Assembly: GCA_020844525.1 (NCBI GenBank)
Contig: JAJGAH010000190.1
Coordinates: forward strand, 1 to 5,560
Source of the DNA: Eubacterium sp.
GTDB lineage: Bacteria; Bacillota; Clostridia; Lachnospirales; Lachnospiraceae
Direction of reading: 5' to 3'
DNA: 5,560 nucleotides
Position 1 is the stretch's first letter. Every line of letters starts with the position of its first letter. This document shows positions 1 to 4,389 of the stretch, piece by piece. The position numbers and the translations under genes are program-made. The notes under the pieces are model-generated. The model had not been told where the DNA came from. It worked only from the letters and a program-made list of their open reading frames with translations, and searched no databases.

Positions 1-341
1 TTGTGATCCTCTCTCCGTGTCTTCTGATCGTGATGCCGCTTGCACAGTGCCTCCCAGTTGCTCCGGTCCCAGAAGAGCTTCGGATCTCCTCGATGCGGAA
101 CGATGTGGTCCACGACCGTTGCCGGGGTTGCGATGCCTTCCTTCAGACATTCCTGACACAGAGGATGAAGCTCCAAGAACTTCTTGCTCTCCCGTCTCCA
201 CCTCGCGTTGTACCCACGCTTGGCTGCCGACCGGATCTCCTCCGGGTGCAGTGCTTTGTGTTTTTCACAGTACTTCTGTCCCGGCTCTACCAGCTCACTG
301 CAACCGGGATGCTTGCACGGAACCTTTGGTTTGTATGGCAT
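1..341 (-). CDS. Phage HNH endonuclease, 3' end beyond window edge
   Basis: Partial gene; 113 residues are visible and the C-terminus lies outside the window. ATG at 341 overlaps the previous stop by one base (TGATG), with GGAGG seven bases upstream. An N-terminal zinc knuckle is likely (C9, C14, C25, H28). The HNH core follows: C62-x2-C65 and C100-x2-H103 as the structural zinc pairs, VVDHIVPH with D78-H79, RSNWEAL with N95, and CKRHH with H104 as the likely final catalytic or metal-binding histidine. This is the compact HNH type found next to terminase genes in many tailed phages. In cos-type phages such proteins work with the terminase in DNA cleavage for packaging (family knowledge). That role here is inferred; the terminase would lie left of the window. 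A homing endonuclease is less likely, given the tight coupling to its neighbour. Confidence 0.93.
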   Translation of the reverse strand, partial: MPYKPKVPCKHPGCSELVEPGQKYCEKHKALHPEEIRSAAKRGYNARWRRESKKFLELHPLCQECLKEGIATPATVVDHIVPHRGDPKLFWDRSNWEALCKRHHDQKTRREDH

Positions 342-673
342 CACTCCACCTCCGGATTCTTCTTAAAAGCAAAGCCTGTCTCCTGCAGCACGAACTCCCG
401 GTATTCCTCCAAGGACAGCTCTCCATCAGAGAAGCGCTGGTACTCATCGGTCAGGGCTTCTGCCAGTGCTGTCAGGCGTTTGGTGCCCCAGCCGTACTGT
501 TCATGCATCACACGGACCGGCATAGAGAACAGAAGCACCATCGCTGTGTATGTCGCAGACTCATATGCTTTCTGGTAGGCGTCCTTTCGGATCTTCTCGA
601 TCGCGTCCGTTGTCATCTGATAGACCGGCTGCTTAGCTTTCATTCCAGCTGCCCGGCGCTCTGCTCTGTTCAT
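341..673 (-). CDS. Conserved-looking small phage protein of unknown function (110 aa)
   Basis: I start this gene at ATG 673, not at the in-frame GTG at 685, because GGAGG (683-679) sits five bases before the ATG and overlaps the GTG. The protein begins MNRAERRAAG and has a basic N-terminus. A mostly helical body follows, with the segment AYQKAYESATYTAMVLLF and then MHEQYGWGTKRL, and an acidic, helical C-terminus (LSLEEYREFVLQETG). No catalytic motif or clear membrane segment is visible; the short hydrophobic run around MVLLF is too short for one. The pattern of a GWG/GFG-KRL turn after a long helix is one I associate with small Firmicutes phage proteins near the DUF1492 and HNH genes, but I cannot name a function. 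It is coupled to the HNH gene by a TGATG overlap, and its leader carries a terminator-like hairpin. Confidence 0.85.
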   Translation of the reverse strand: MNRAERRAAGMKAKQPVYQMTTDAIEKIRKDAYQKAYESATYTAMVLLFSMPVRVMHEQYGWGTKRLTALAEALTDEYQRFSDGELSLEEYREFVLQETGFAFKKNPEVE

Positions 674-678
674 CGCTG

Positions 679-683
679 CCTCC
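679..683 (-). promoter_or_regulatory. Ribosome binding site that decides the start at 673
   Basis: GGAGG on the minus strand with a five-base spacer (cagcg) to ATG 673. It overlaps the alternative GTG at 685, which therefore cannot be the efficient start. Confidence 0.8.
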
Positions 684-685
684 AC

Positions 686-714
686 AAGAAAAGCCCCGGA
701 TCTCTCCGAGGCTT
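686..714 (-). terminator. Terminator-like hairpin in the leader of the 110-aa gene
   Basis: On the minus strand AAGCCTCGG pairs with CCGGGGCTT (one G-U wobble), plus one further A-U pair. This gives a ten-pair stem closed by a GAGA (GNRA-type) tetraloop. The descending arm runs into TTTTCTT. The stem spans 714-691 and the run ends near 686. It sits after the DUF1492 gene and only two bases before the ribosome binding site of the next gene. It could end the early transcript or act as an attenuator in the leader. The T run is short and interrupted by a C, so strength is uncertain. On the plus strand the same hairpin is followed by a poor T run. Confidence 0.6.
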
Positions 715-733
715 CATCTTATCTTCTTCGCTG

Positions 734-742
734 ACTATACCA
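734..742 (-). promoter_or_regulatory. Possible extended -10 promoter element (late promoter candidate)
   Basis: Minus strand reads TGG followed by TATAGT (739-734), matching the extended -10 pattern TGnTATAAT at all but one base of the hexamer. No TTGACA-like -35 is found at 16-18 bases. Instead the proximal CGGACATTT repeat starts 19 bases upstream, in the place where an activator or alternative sigma contact would sit. Initiation near 727 would place the 714-691 hairpin almost at the 5' end of the transcript. The call rests on one element and position only. Confidence 0.35.
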
Positions 743-758
743 TATCACATATAGCACT

Positions 759-777
759 CGGACATTTGCGGACATTT
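759..777. repeat. Tandem CGGACATTT repeat, 10-bp period
   Basis: CGGACATTT occurs at 759-767 and again at 769-777, exactly ten bases apart, followed by a partial third copy CGG at 779-781. On the minus strand this reads AAATGTCCG twice. The pair begins ten bases after the DUF1492 stop codon and lies immediately upstream of the extended -10 element. The spacing of one helical turn would present two identical sites on the same DNA face, which suggests a protein binding site; the binding protein is unknown. Confidence 0.8.
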
Positions 778-786
778 CCGGCGCAC

Positions 787-1212
787 TTACAGAACGACCG
801 GATTTTCCGGTACCACCACATGAGACAGGGCACGGTCATGCCATCTACGAATCGTGCGCTCATCGGCATAGAGCTCATCGCCGATTCTGGCCCAGGTATA
901 ATTTTTTAGATACCGGTAAGTGAGAATCAGTCGTTCATCCGTGTTATCGACCTTGGCAATCACTGACTGTATCTCTTTCTTCAATCGGAGAAGAAGATCC
1001 AGCTCGTCCTTCACTTTCTGCTCCATTTCCCAGATCCGGTTCAGCGTTTTTACAAACGGTGCATCGGTCGGATGATTCGGATTGTAGTGTTCTTCAAATC
1101 CGGGACTGCTGACTGTGGCTGCCAGCGTTCTTAAGTTTTCCAGTTCTTCTGTGTCCAGCCGGATTCGCTTCTCCAGTCGGTACGCCTGATTGAGATAGGT
1201 CTTTGGTGTCAT
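787..1212 (-). CDS. DUF1492-family phage protein, sigma-region-4-like regulator (141 aa)
   Basis: The protein starts MTPKTYLNQAYRLEKRI, with helical segments around 1-30 and a charged, coiled-coil-like helix around 52-88 (WEMEQKVKDELDLLLRLKKEI). A C-terminal helix-turn-helix lies around 92-130: ERLILTYRYL, then YTWARIGDEL and ERTIRRWHDRAL. The tW-x-x-I-g and R-x-H-x-x-AL pattern is typical of DUF1492 and resembles sigma-70 region 4. Related small Gram-positive phage proteins of the ArpU/RinA type activate late genes (family knowledge). A similar role here is inferred and is supported by position: last gene before a repeat, a promoter-like element and the packaging-side genes. The ATG at 1212 overlaps the preceding stop as ATGA, with only a weak upstream site (GAAGGTGG), so translation is probably coupled. 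Confidence 0.85.
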   Translation of the reverse strand: MTPKTYLNQAYRLEKRIRLDTEELENLRTLAATVSSPGFEEHYNPNHPTDAPFVKTLNRIWEMEQKVKDELDLLLRLKKEIQSVIAKVDNTDERLILTYRYLKNYTWARIGDELYADERTIRRWHDRALSHVVVPENPVVL

Positions 1213-1445
1213 GCCGCCACCTTCTCTCTCAGCTTCCGGATCAAGTAATCCGGGTCTACAGAAGTAAGAACTCCATACCAGCCGGAATGAAAGAACTTCT
1301 CCAGCCGCATGGCATCATCCATAGCCGTCCGGTTCCCCGGATTCTTTTTCAGCTTTTTCAGCGCCGCCAGATAATCTCTCGCTGCCTGTGCCACGATGGC
1401 ATTCGCCAGATTCTCATACGGATCTGCTCCGTAGTTCTTGTTCAT
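1209..1445 (-). CDS. Small phage protein of unknown function (78 aa)
   Basis: ATG 1445 has a strong AAGGAGG six bases upstream. The protein has an N-terminal stretch DPYENLANAIVAQAARDYLAAL, a basic KKLKKNPGNR linker, then RLEKFFHSGWYGVLTSVDPDYLIRKL. It looks soluble, mostly helical and rather basic in its middle part. I recognise this general pattern (LANAIV followed by DY-x-x-AL, and a W/FF-S-x-WY-x-x-L segment) from small proteins encoded just before DUF1492 genes in Firmicutes prophages, but no function is known to me. It overlaps the DUF1492 start by four bases (ATGA), which suggests the two products are made together, and it follows the gap with the TGATT repeats. Confidence 0.85.
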   Translation of the reverse strand: MNKNYGADPYENLANAIVAQAARDYLAALKKLKKNPGNRTAMDDAMRLEKFFHSGWYGVLTSVDPDYLIRKLREKVAA

Positions 1446-1502
1446 ATGCTGCCTCCTTCAGGGGTTGTTGATACGTTCCTCGGATTGGCATATGTTTGTC
1501 AT

Positions 1503-1542
1503 TGATTTTCTTTGATTGACTCTGATTTTCTGTGATTGGCTT
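1503..1542. repeat. Helically phased TGATT repeat / 20-bp imperfect tandem repeat
   Basis: TGATT occurs at 1503, 1513, 1523 and 1533, each exactly ten bases after the last. At the higher level, 1503-1522 and 1523-1542 are two 20-bp units matching at 17 of 20 positions. The T4 tracts inside the units are 20 bp apart. The array lies right after the stop of the SNF2 helicase gene and fills about half of the 96-base gap (1446-1541) before the 78-aa gene. The rest of the gap holds the ribosome binding site of that gene; I see no convincing promoter hexamers in it. Confidence 0.8.
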
Positions 1543-2927
1543 TATTGCAGGCGTGCACGGACTGCCCGGATCAGATTCTCTTGTGTGGAGTTCTTATCTT
1601 CCAGGGCCTTCAGCACATCCTCATCAATCGTGCCCTTCGTCACGATATTGTGGATCGTCACCACCTCAGTCTGTCCCTGCCGGTTCAGTCTGGCATCGGT
1701 CTGCTGGCGCATCTCAAGACTCCAACAGAGGGAGAACCAGATCAGGATATGACCGCCATGCTGCAGGTTCAGACCATGCCCAGCAGAGGCCGGTGAGATC
1801 AGGGCAATCGGGATCTTTCCTGCATTCCAGTCGGCCATATCCTCTGCCGTCTTCAGATCCCGGACTTTATATCCCTGCTCTGATAGGTATTCCAATATCC
1901 TCGACCGGTCATGCTGGTACCAGTAGGCAATCAGGACATTCTGGCCAACTGCCTCCTCGATAAGGTCCGATAGCATTTCCAGCTTCCTGTCATGGATCCG
2001 GATCACGTCATGGTCCTCGTTGTAGACTGCGCCGTTCGCCATTTCCAAGAGCCTGCCGGAGAGAACGGCTGCATTGGCGGCATCGATCTCGGCATCACCG
2101 ACCGTAAGAACCAGATTTGCTCTCATTTTGTCGTACTGCTTTTTCTCGGCAGGACTCATCTCTACAGTGTGAGTGACAGTCAGGCACACAGGCAGATCCG
2201 GAAGATAATCCTTGGATTTCATCGATACACTGATGTCACTGATCTTCTTATAGATCGCCTCCTCGGCACCCGGCAGAGGGATGTATTCATAAACCACTCC
2301 GGTGTAAGGATTCTGTCTGCCGGGCTTGAAGTACGCCTCCCGATACCGGCTGATGAACCTGCCAAGGCGCTTGCCCTGATCGATAATGGCAACCTCACCG
2401 AAAAGATCCAGAAGCCCATTCGATGCCGGGGTTCCGGTAAGGCCCACAATCCGCTTCATGAACGGTCGGACCTTCCGGAGGTACTTGAACCGCTGTGATT
2501 TGTAATTCTTGAAGCTCGACAGCTCATCGATGATACAGAGATCGAACGGCCACGGCTGATGGCGCTGCTCAAAGTACTCTACCAGCCATTTGATGTTCTC
2601 CCGGTTTATGACATACACGTCTGCCTGCTTCTGCATGGCTGCAGACCGCTCCTTTGCCGCTCCCACGATCACCGACATCTGAAGGAACCTTGTGTGCTCC
2701 CAGGTATCCCTGCATTCCTCCGGCCACACATCCCTTGCCACCCTGAGCGGTGCTACCACCAGTGTTTTATGGACCTCGAACGAATCAAACATCAGGTCCA
2801 GAACCGCAGTGAGGGAGATCGCCGTTTTTCCAAGACCCATGGAGAGGATCAGAATCGACTCCGGGTGGCTCTCAATGAAATTCACGCAGTAGTTCTGGTA
2901 ATCATGGAGCTGATCCCGCTTCAACAT
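1542..2927 (-). CDS. SNF2-like superfamily 2 DNA helicase/translocase (461 aa)
   Basis: Both RecA-like halves are present. Walker A SMGLGKT is at 29-35, motif Ia VVAPLRVARDVW at 57-68, motif II IIDELSSFK at 132-140 (DELS instead of the more usual DEAH), and motif III GLTGTPASN at 162-170. The second half shows a motif IV-like VLIAYWYQHD at 331-340, motif V SPASAGHGLNLQ at 378-389, and motif VI QQTDARLNRQGQ at 408-419 with arginine-finger candidates R413 and R416. This is a complete, short phage-type SNF2 protein that would use ATP to move along or remodel double-stranded DNA. Phages often encode it near a VRR-NUC nuclease, as here. ATG 2927 overlaps the previous gene by seven bases, with AGGAGG seven bases upstream. 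The exact substrate is not known; replication, recombination or fork repair is likely. Confidence 0.95.
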   Translation of the reverse strand: MLKRDQLHDYQNYCVNFIESHPESILILSMGLGKTAISLTAVLDLMFDSFEVHKTLVVAPLRVARDVWPEECRDTWEHTRFLQMSVIVGAAKERSAAMQKQADVYVINRENIKWLVEYFEQRHQPWPFDLCIIDELSSFKNYKSQRFKYLRKVRPFMKRIVGLTGTPASNGLLDLFGEVAIIDQGKRLGRFISRYREAYFKPGRQNPYTGVVYEYIPLPGAEEAIYKKISDISVSMKSKDYLPDLPVCLTVTHTVEMSPAEKKQYDKMRANLVLTVGDAEIDAANAAVLSGRLLEMANGAVYNEDHDVIRIHDRKLEMLSDLIEEAVGQNVLIAYWYQHDRSRILEYLSEQGYKVRDLKTAEDMADWNAGKIPIALISPASAGHGLNLQHGGHILIWFSLCWSLEMRQQTDARLNRQGQTEVVTIHNIVTKGTIDEDVLKALEDKNSTQENLIRAVRARLQ

Positions 2928-3271
2928 CGGCCCACCTCCTGTCCTATGATGCCAGTGATCCTGCCGACCGTATGGGAGATCGCTCCCCGGTCGAGATCCT
3001 TCTGACAGATGAGGTCTGACAAGGTCGCTGCCTCTGTCCGGAGTTCCTCCATCACCTGCTTATGGCGTGCATGGTCCTCGCTGATCAGCTCGTTCAGTTC
3101 GTGGATGCACTCCTCATCGTCTGCATGCTGCAAGTCAATCTCGTTCATCCACTCCACAACAGCTTCCTTCATCTCCTGCCCCATGTGAGTTTTGATAAGA
3201 TACAGAAGATCCTCTCCGGAGAGGACCGTCGCAAGTGTTCCATCTTTCAGTTCGATCAAAGTTCCCATCAT
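2921..3271 (-). CDS. Unknown acidic, helical small protein between nuclease and helicase (116 aa)
   Basis: I do not recognise this family. Residues 4-20 (TLIELKDGTLATVLSGE) look like a beta hairpin. From about 21 to 92 the sequence is strongly helical and acidic, with HADDEECIHELNELISEDHARHKQVMEEL looking like a coiled coil. The last part is shorter and more hydrophobic. The ATG at 3271 overlaps the VRR-NUC stop (ATGA); a second ATG at 3268 lies at a better distance from GGAGG (6 rather than 3 bases), so either may be used. The end overlaps the SNF2 gene by seven bases. Being wedged between a nuclease and a helicase suggests an accessory or adaptor role, but this is only inferred from context. 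Confidence 0.8.
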   Translation of the reverse strand: MMGTLIELKDGTLATVLSGEDLLYLIKTHMGQEMKEAVVEWMNEIDLQHADDEECIHELNELISEDHARHKQVMEELRTEAATLSDLICQKDLDRGAISHTVGRITGIIGQEVGRC

Positions 3272-3561
3272 GCACCTCCCGCAATATCCGCAAGTATCTC
3301 CGGAATCTCCTCCGGATCATCAAGGACATAGACCTTGAAGCCGAGTGTCCGGAGGCGGATGTGCCTCCGGATCTGCAGCTTTCTTGGTTTCTGTCCGGGT
3401 GCCTTCACTTCCACAAATCCCATCTTGCCTCCCGGCAGCAGGACGATCCGGTCCGGCATGCCATTGGTGCCGGGAGAGATAAACTTCGGACACCAGCCGC
3501 CTGCTGCCTTCACGGCAGTGACAAGGCGCTGCTCGATATCCCTTTCACACATGCCATCCAT
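3268..3561 (-). CDS. VRR-NUC domain nuclease (97 aa)
   Basis: This is a stand-alone PD-(D/E)xK nuclease of the VRR-NUC type. Using ATG 3561, the likely active-site residues are E10 (DIEQRL), D37 in GMPDRIVLLPGG, E51 and K53 in FVEVKAPG, and Q63. The SPGTNGMPDR and KAP-G-KP-x-x-Q stretches are hallmark VRR-NUC sequence, and the length is normal for phage members. Such viral and bacterial proteins act as dimers on branched DNA and can resolve Holliday junctions (family knowledge); the same domain ends the eukaryotic repair nuclease FAN1. I choose ATG 3561 because GGAGG (3572-3568) is six bases away; an in-frame GTG at 3567 abuts that site. It overlaps the upstream gene by 17 bases and the downstream one by four, so it is part of one coupled block leading to the SNF2 helicase. 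Confidence 0.95.
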   Translation of the reverse strand: MDGMCERDIEQRLVTAVKAAGGWCPKFISPGTNGMPDRIVLLPGGKMGFVEVKAPGQKPRKLQIRRHIRLRTLGFKVYVLDDPEEIPEILADIAGGA

Positions 3562-3784
3562 CTTCACCCTCCGTGTCGATTCCGTTCATGGCATTTGCCA
3601 TGTGGTAGATCGAATCGTCGGCATCCGCCAGACTGTCAAAAAGCGCAATCGGCATCCGGACCTGATCCTTCCCGGTACCACGGACGGCATACACGCAGGC
3701 CTTGCCGCACTTCATCTCGCTGGAGATCACGCCATCAAAGCGGTCCAGATTCACAATGGTTCCCATCTGTGTATAAGCAAACAT
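3545..3784 (-). CDS. Small phage protein of unknown function (79 aa)
   Basis: The ATG at 3784 overlaps the upstream stop by one base (TAATG). The ribosome binding site AAAGGAGG is formed by the last codons of that upstream gene, so translation is very likely coupled. The protein has a predicted beta-rich first half (TIVNLDRFDGVISSEM, then ACVYAVRG, then VRMPIALFDS) and a C-terminal helix (ADADDSIYHMANAM) with an acidic tail. The IVNLD-x-FD start followed by beta strands and one helix is a layout I associate with small Gram-positive phage and integrative-element proteins. I cannot assign a function or a named family. The 3' end overlaps the VRR-NUC gene by 17 bases. Confidence 0.82.
   Translation of the reverse strand: MFAYTQMGTIVNLDRFDGVISSEMKCGKACVYAVRGTGKDQVRMPIALFDSLADADDSIYHMANAMNGIDTEGEDGWHV
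3568..3572 (-). promoter_or_regulatory. Ribosome binding site fixing the VRR-NUC start
   Basis: GGAGG on the minus strand, inside the end of the upstream gene, with a six-base spacer to ATG 3561. It directly abuts the in-frame GTG at 3567, which leaves no spacer for that start. Confidence 0.75.
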
Positions 3785-4125
3785 TATTTTCTTCCTCCTT
3801 TGAACAGTGACTCGGACAGTTCATGTGCCATCTGCACCACTTTCCAGTCGACTTCGTTTCTTGTATCGTTTCTGACAACTCCGTAGAACACGTCGATGTA
3901 TTCATTGCTGAGATCCGGGTGTTCCAGAAACATGCGATCCTCTGTATCAGAACAGACCTGATCCACCTTATCCATCGCCCGGACGATCTTTTCTACGTCC
4001 TGTTTCGGCATCACCTCTGGCAGGGTGGTGATCACCTCGACATATACCGTCTTGAACAGCCGCATGGCGGCTCCTGCTCTCATATACCTCTCTACCGTTC
4101 TGTCTTTACGACTCTGCATCGTCAT
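3784..4125 (-). CDS. Unknown small phage protein, first gene after the candidate origin (113 aa)
   Basis: Not recognised. The sequence looks wholly helical and soluble: a basic N-terminus (SRKDRTVERYMRAGAAMRLF), a central MPKQDVEKIVRAMDKVDQVCSD helix, an acidic middle (HPDLSNEYIDVFYG), and a C-terminal helix WKVVQMAHELSESLF. I start it at ATG 4125; another ATG lies at 4119. The purine-rich stretch AAAGGAAGGAG just upstream serves either start. A GTG at 4164 with AAGGGG upstream would add 13 residues and cannot be excluded, but those residues would overlap the left repeat arm of the candidate origin. Its final codons carry the ribosome binding site of the next gene. Its position beside the origin and the replication genes suggests a replication or regulatory accessory; this is an inference only. 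Confidence 0.82.
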   Translation of the reverse strand: MTMQSRKDRTVERYMRAGAAMRLFKTVYVEVITTLPEVMPKQDVEKIVRAMDKVDQVCSDTEDRMFLEHPDLSNEYIDVFYGVVRNDTRNEVDWKVVQMAHELSESLFKGGRK

Positions 4126-4173
4126 TTCTCCTTCCTTTGGGACAAATGGATGGACGACAGGCACAAAATCCCC

Positions 4174-4209
4174 TTACGCGCGTATACGCGTATGCGCCCA
4201 CATGCGCCC
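4174..4209. repeat. GC-rich palindrome CGCGTATACGCG and ATGCGCCC tandem repeat
   Basis: A perfect 12-bp palindrome CGCGTATACGCG lies at 4179-4190. It is followed by ATGCGCCC at 4192-4199 and 4202-4209, ten bases apart. The units TTACGCGCG, TATACGCG, TATGCGCCCA and CATGCGCCCG look like diverged copies of an 8-10 base word. They border directly on the AT-rich core. Confidence 0.75.
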
Positions 4210-4212
4210 GTC

Positions 4213-4240
4213 CTTTTATTACTAAAATTTTTATTATTTT
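4213..4240. other. AT-rich core, possible DNA unwinding element
   Basis: This 28-base stretch has only two bases that are not A or T (C4213 and C4222), in a window that is otherwise GC-rich. Nearby 4244-4251 reads CTATATAG, a palindrome. The contrast suits a melting site; it could also hold -10-like promoter elements, but I find no matching -35. Confidence 0.6.
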
Positions 4241-4281
4241 GTGCTATATAGAAAAGAAACAGGGTTGTGCCAGTTCATCCC

Positions 4282-4308
4282 GGAAAAGCCCTTAAATAAA
4301 GGCTTTCC
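4282..4308. terminator. Hairpin downstream of VapE gene, weak bidirectional terminator candidate
   Basis: The two arms GCCTTT and AAGGGC pair (one G-U) around an ATTT loop on the minus strand. The flanking GGAAA and TTTTCC extend the stem with one bulged T. On the minus strand four T follow the GC-rich part but then CC, so the tail is short. It may stop transcription leaving the VapE gene, or be part of the origin structure. Confidence 0.4.
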
Positions 4309-4312
4309 TGCT

Positions 4313-4381
4313 GGACAGCCAGATTGGGACAGGGTGGAGCTCTGCTTGTCCCGTCTGCTTCGTCCAAGGGCTGTTTGTCCC
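4313..4381. repeat. GTCCC/GGGAC iteron cluster next to VapE stop
   Basis: On the plus strand CTGCTTGTCCC (4342-4352), CTGCTTCGTCC (4355-4365) and CTGTTTGTCCC (4371-4381) are three near-identical 11-base units. The first and third differ at one base. GGACAG (4313-4318) and GGGACAG (4326-4332) are inverted copies of the core. The cluster ends nine bases from the VapE stop codon. Such density of one word in about 70 bases is unlikely in ordinary intergenic DNA and points to a repeated protein binding site. Confidence 0.75.
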
Positions 4382-4389
4382 ATGAGATG

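Larger units (their letters stand above)
4136..4381. other. Candidate replication origin: inverted repeats around an AT-rich core
   Basis: This covers most of the 264-base gap between the VapE gene and the 113-aa gene. The left arm holds GGGACAAA (4139-4146) and GGACGA (4152-4157). The right arm, read on the opposite strand, holds the same words in the same order: TTTGTCCC (4374-4381) and TCGTCC (4360-4365), plus a further TTGTCCC (4346-4352). Between them lie a GC-rich palindrome and tandem repeat (4174-4210) and a core at 4213-4240 that is nearly all A and T, followed by CTATATAG. Iterons on both sides of an AT-rich stretch next to a VapE/Rep-type gene are the known layout of staphylococcal pathogenicity island origins. 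That this region is an origin is inferred from layout. A regulatory region is the alternative. Confidence 0.5.

Noticed and set aside
17..754. Long plus-strand open frame (245 aa)
   Set aside because: It runs antisense to the HNH gene and the 110-aa gene, is Ser/Cys/Leu-rich without domain logic, and spans a non-coding gap; the minus-strand HNH motifs are unmistakable.
1446..1502. Sigma-70-type promoter for the 78-aa gene in this gap
   Set aside because: TATCAA and ATGACA-like words exist on the minus strand, but no pair has proper spacing.
4162..4164. GTG start extending the 113-aa gene by 13 residues
   Set aside because: The ATG at 4125 or 4119 has a stronger AAGGAAGGAG site; the extension would also cover the left repeat arm. 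Kept only as an alternative.
4179..4190. CGCGTATACGCG palindrome as a transcription terminator
   Set aside because: No loop and no following T run; better explained as a binding site or origin element.
4235..4277. Minus-strand mini-frame of 14 codons in the same gap, ATG at about 4277
   Set aside because: No ribosome binding site, and the sequence lies in the AT-rich core; probably chance.
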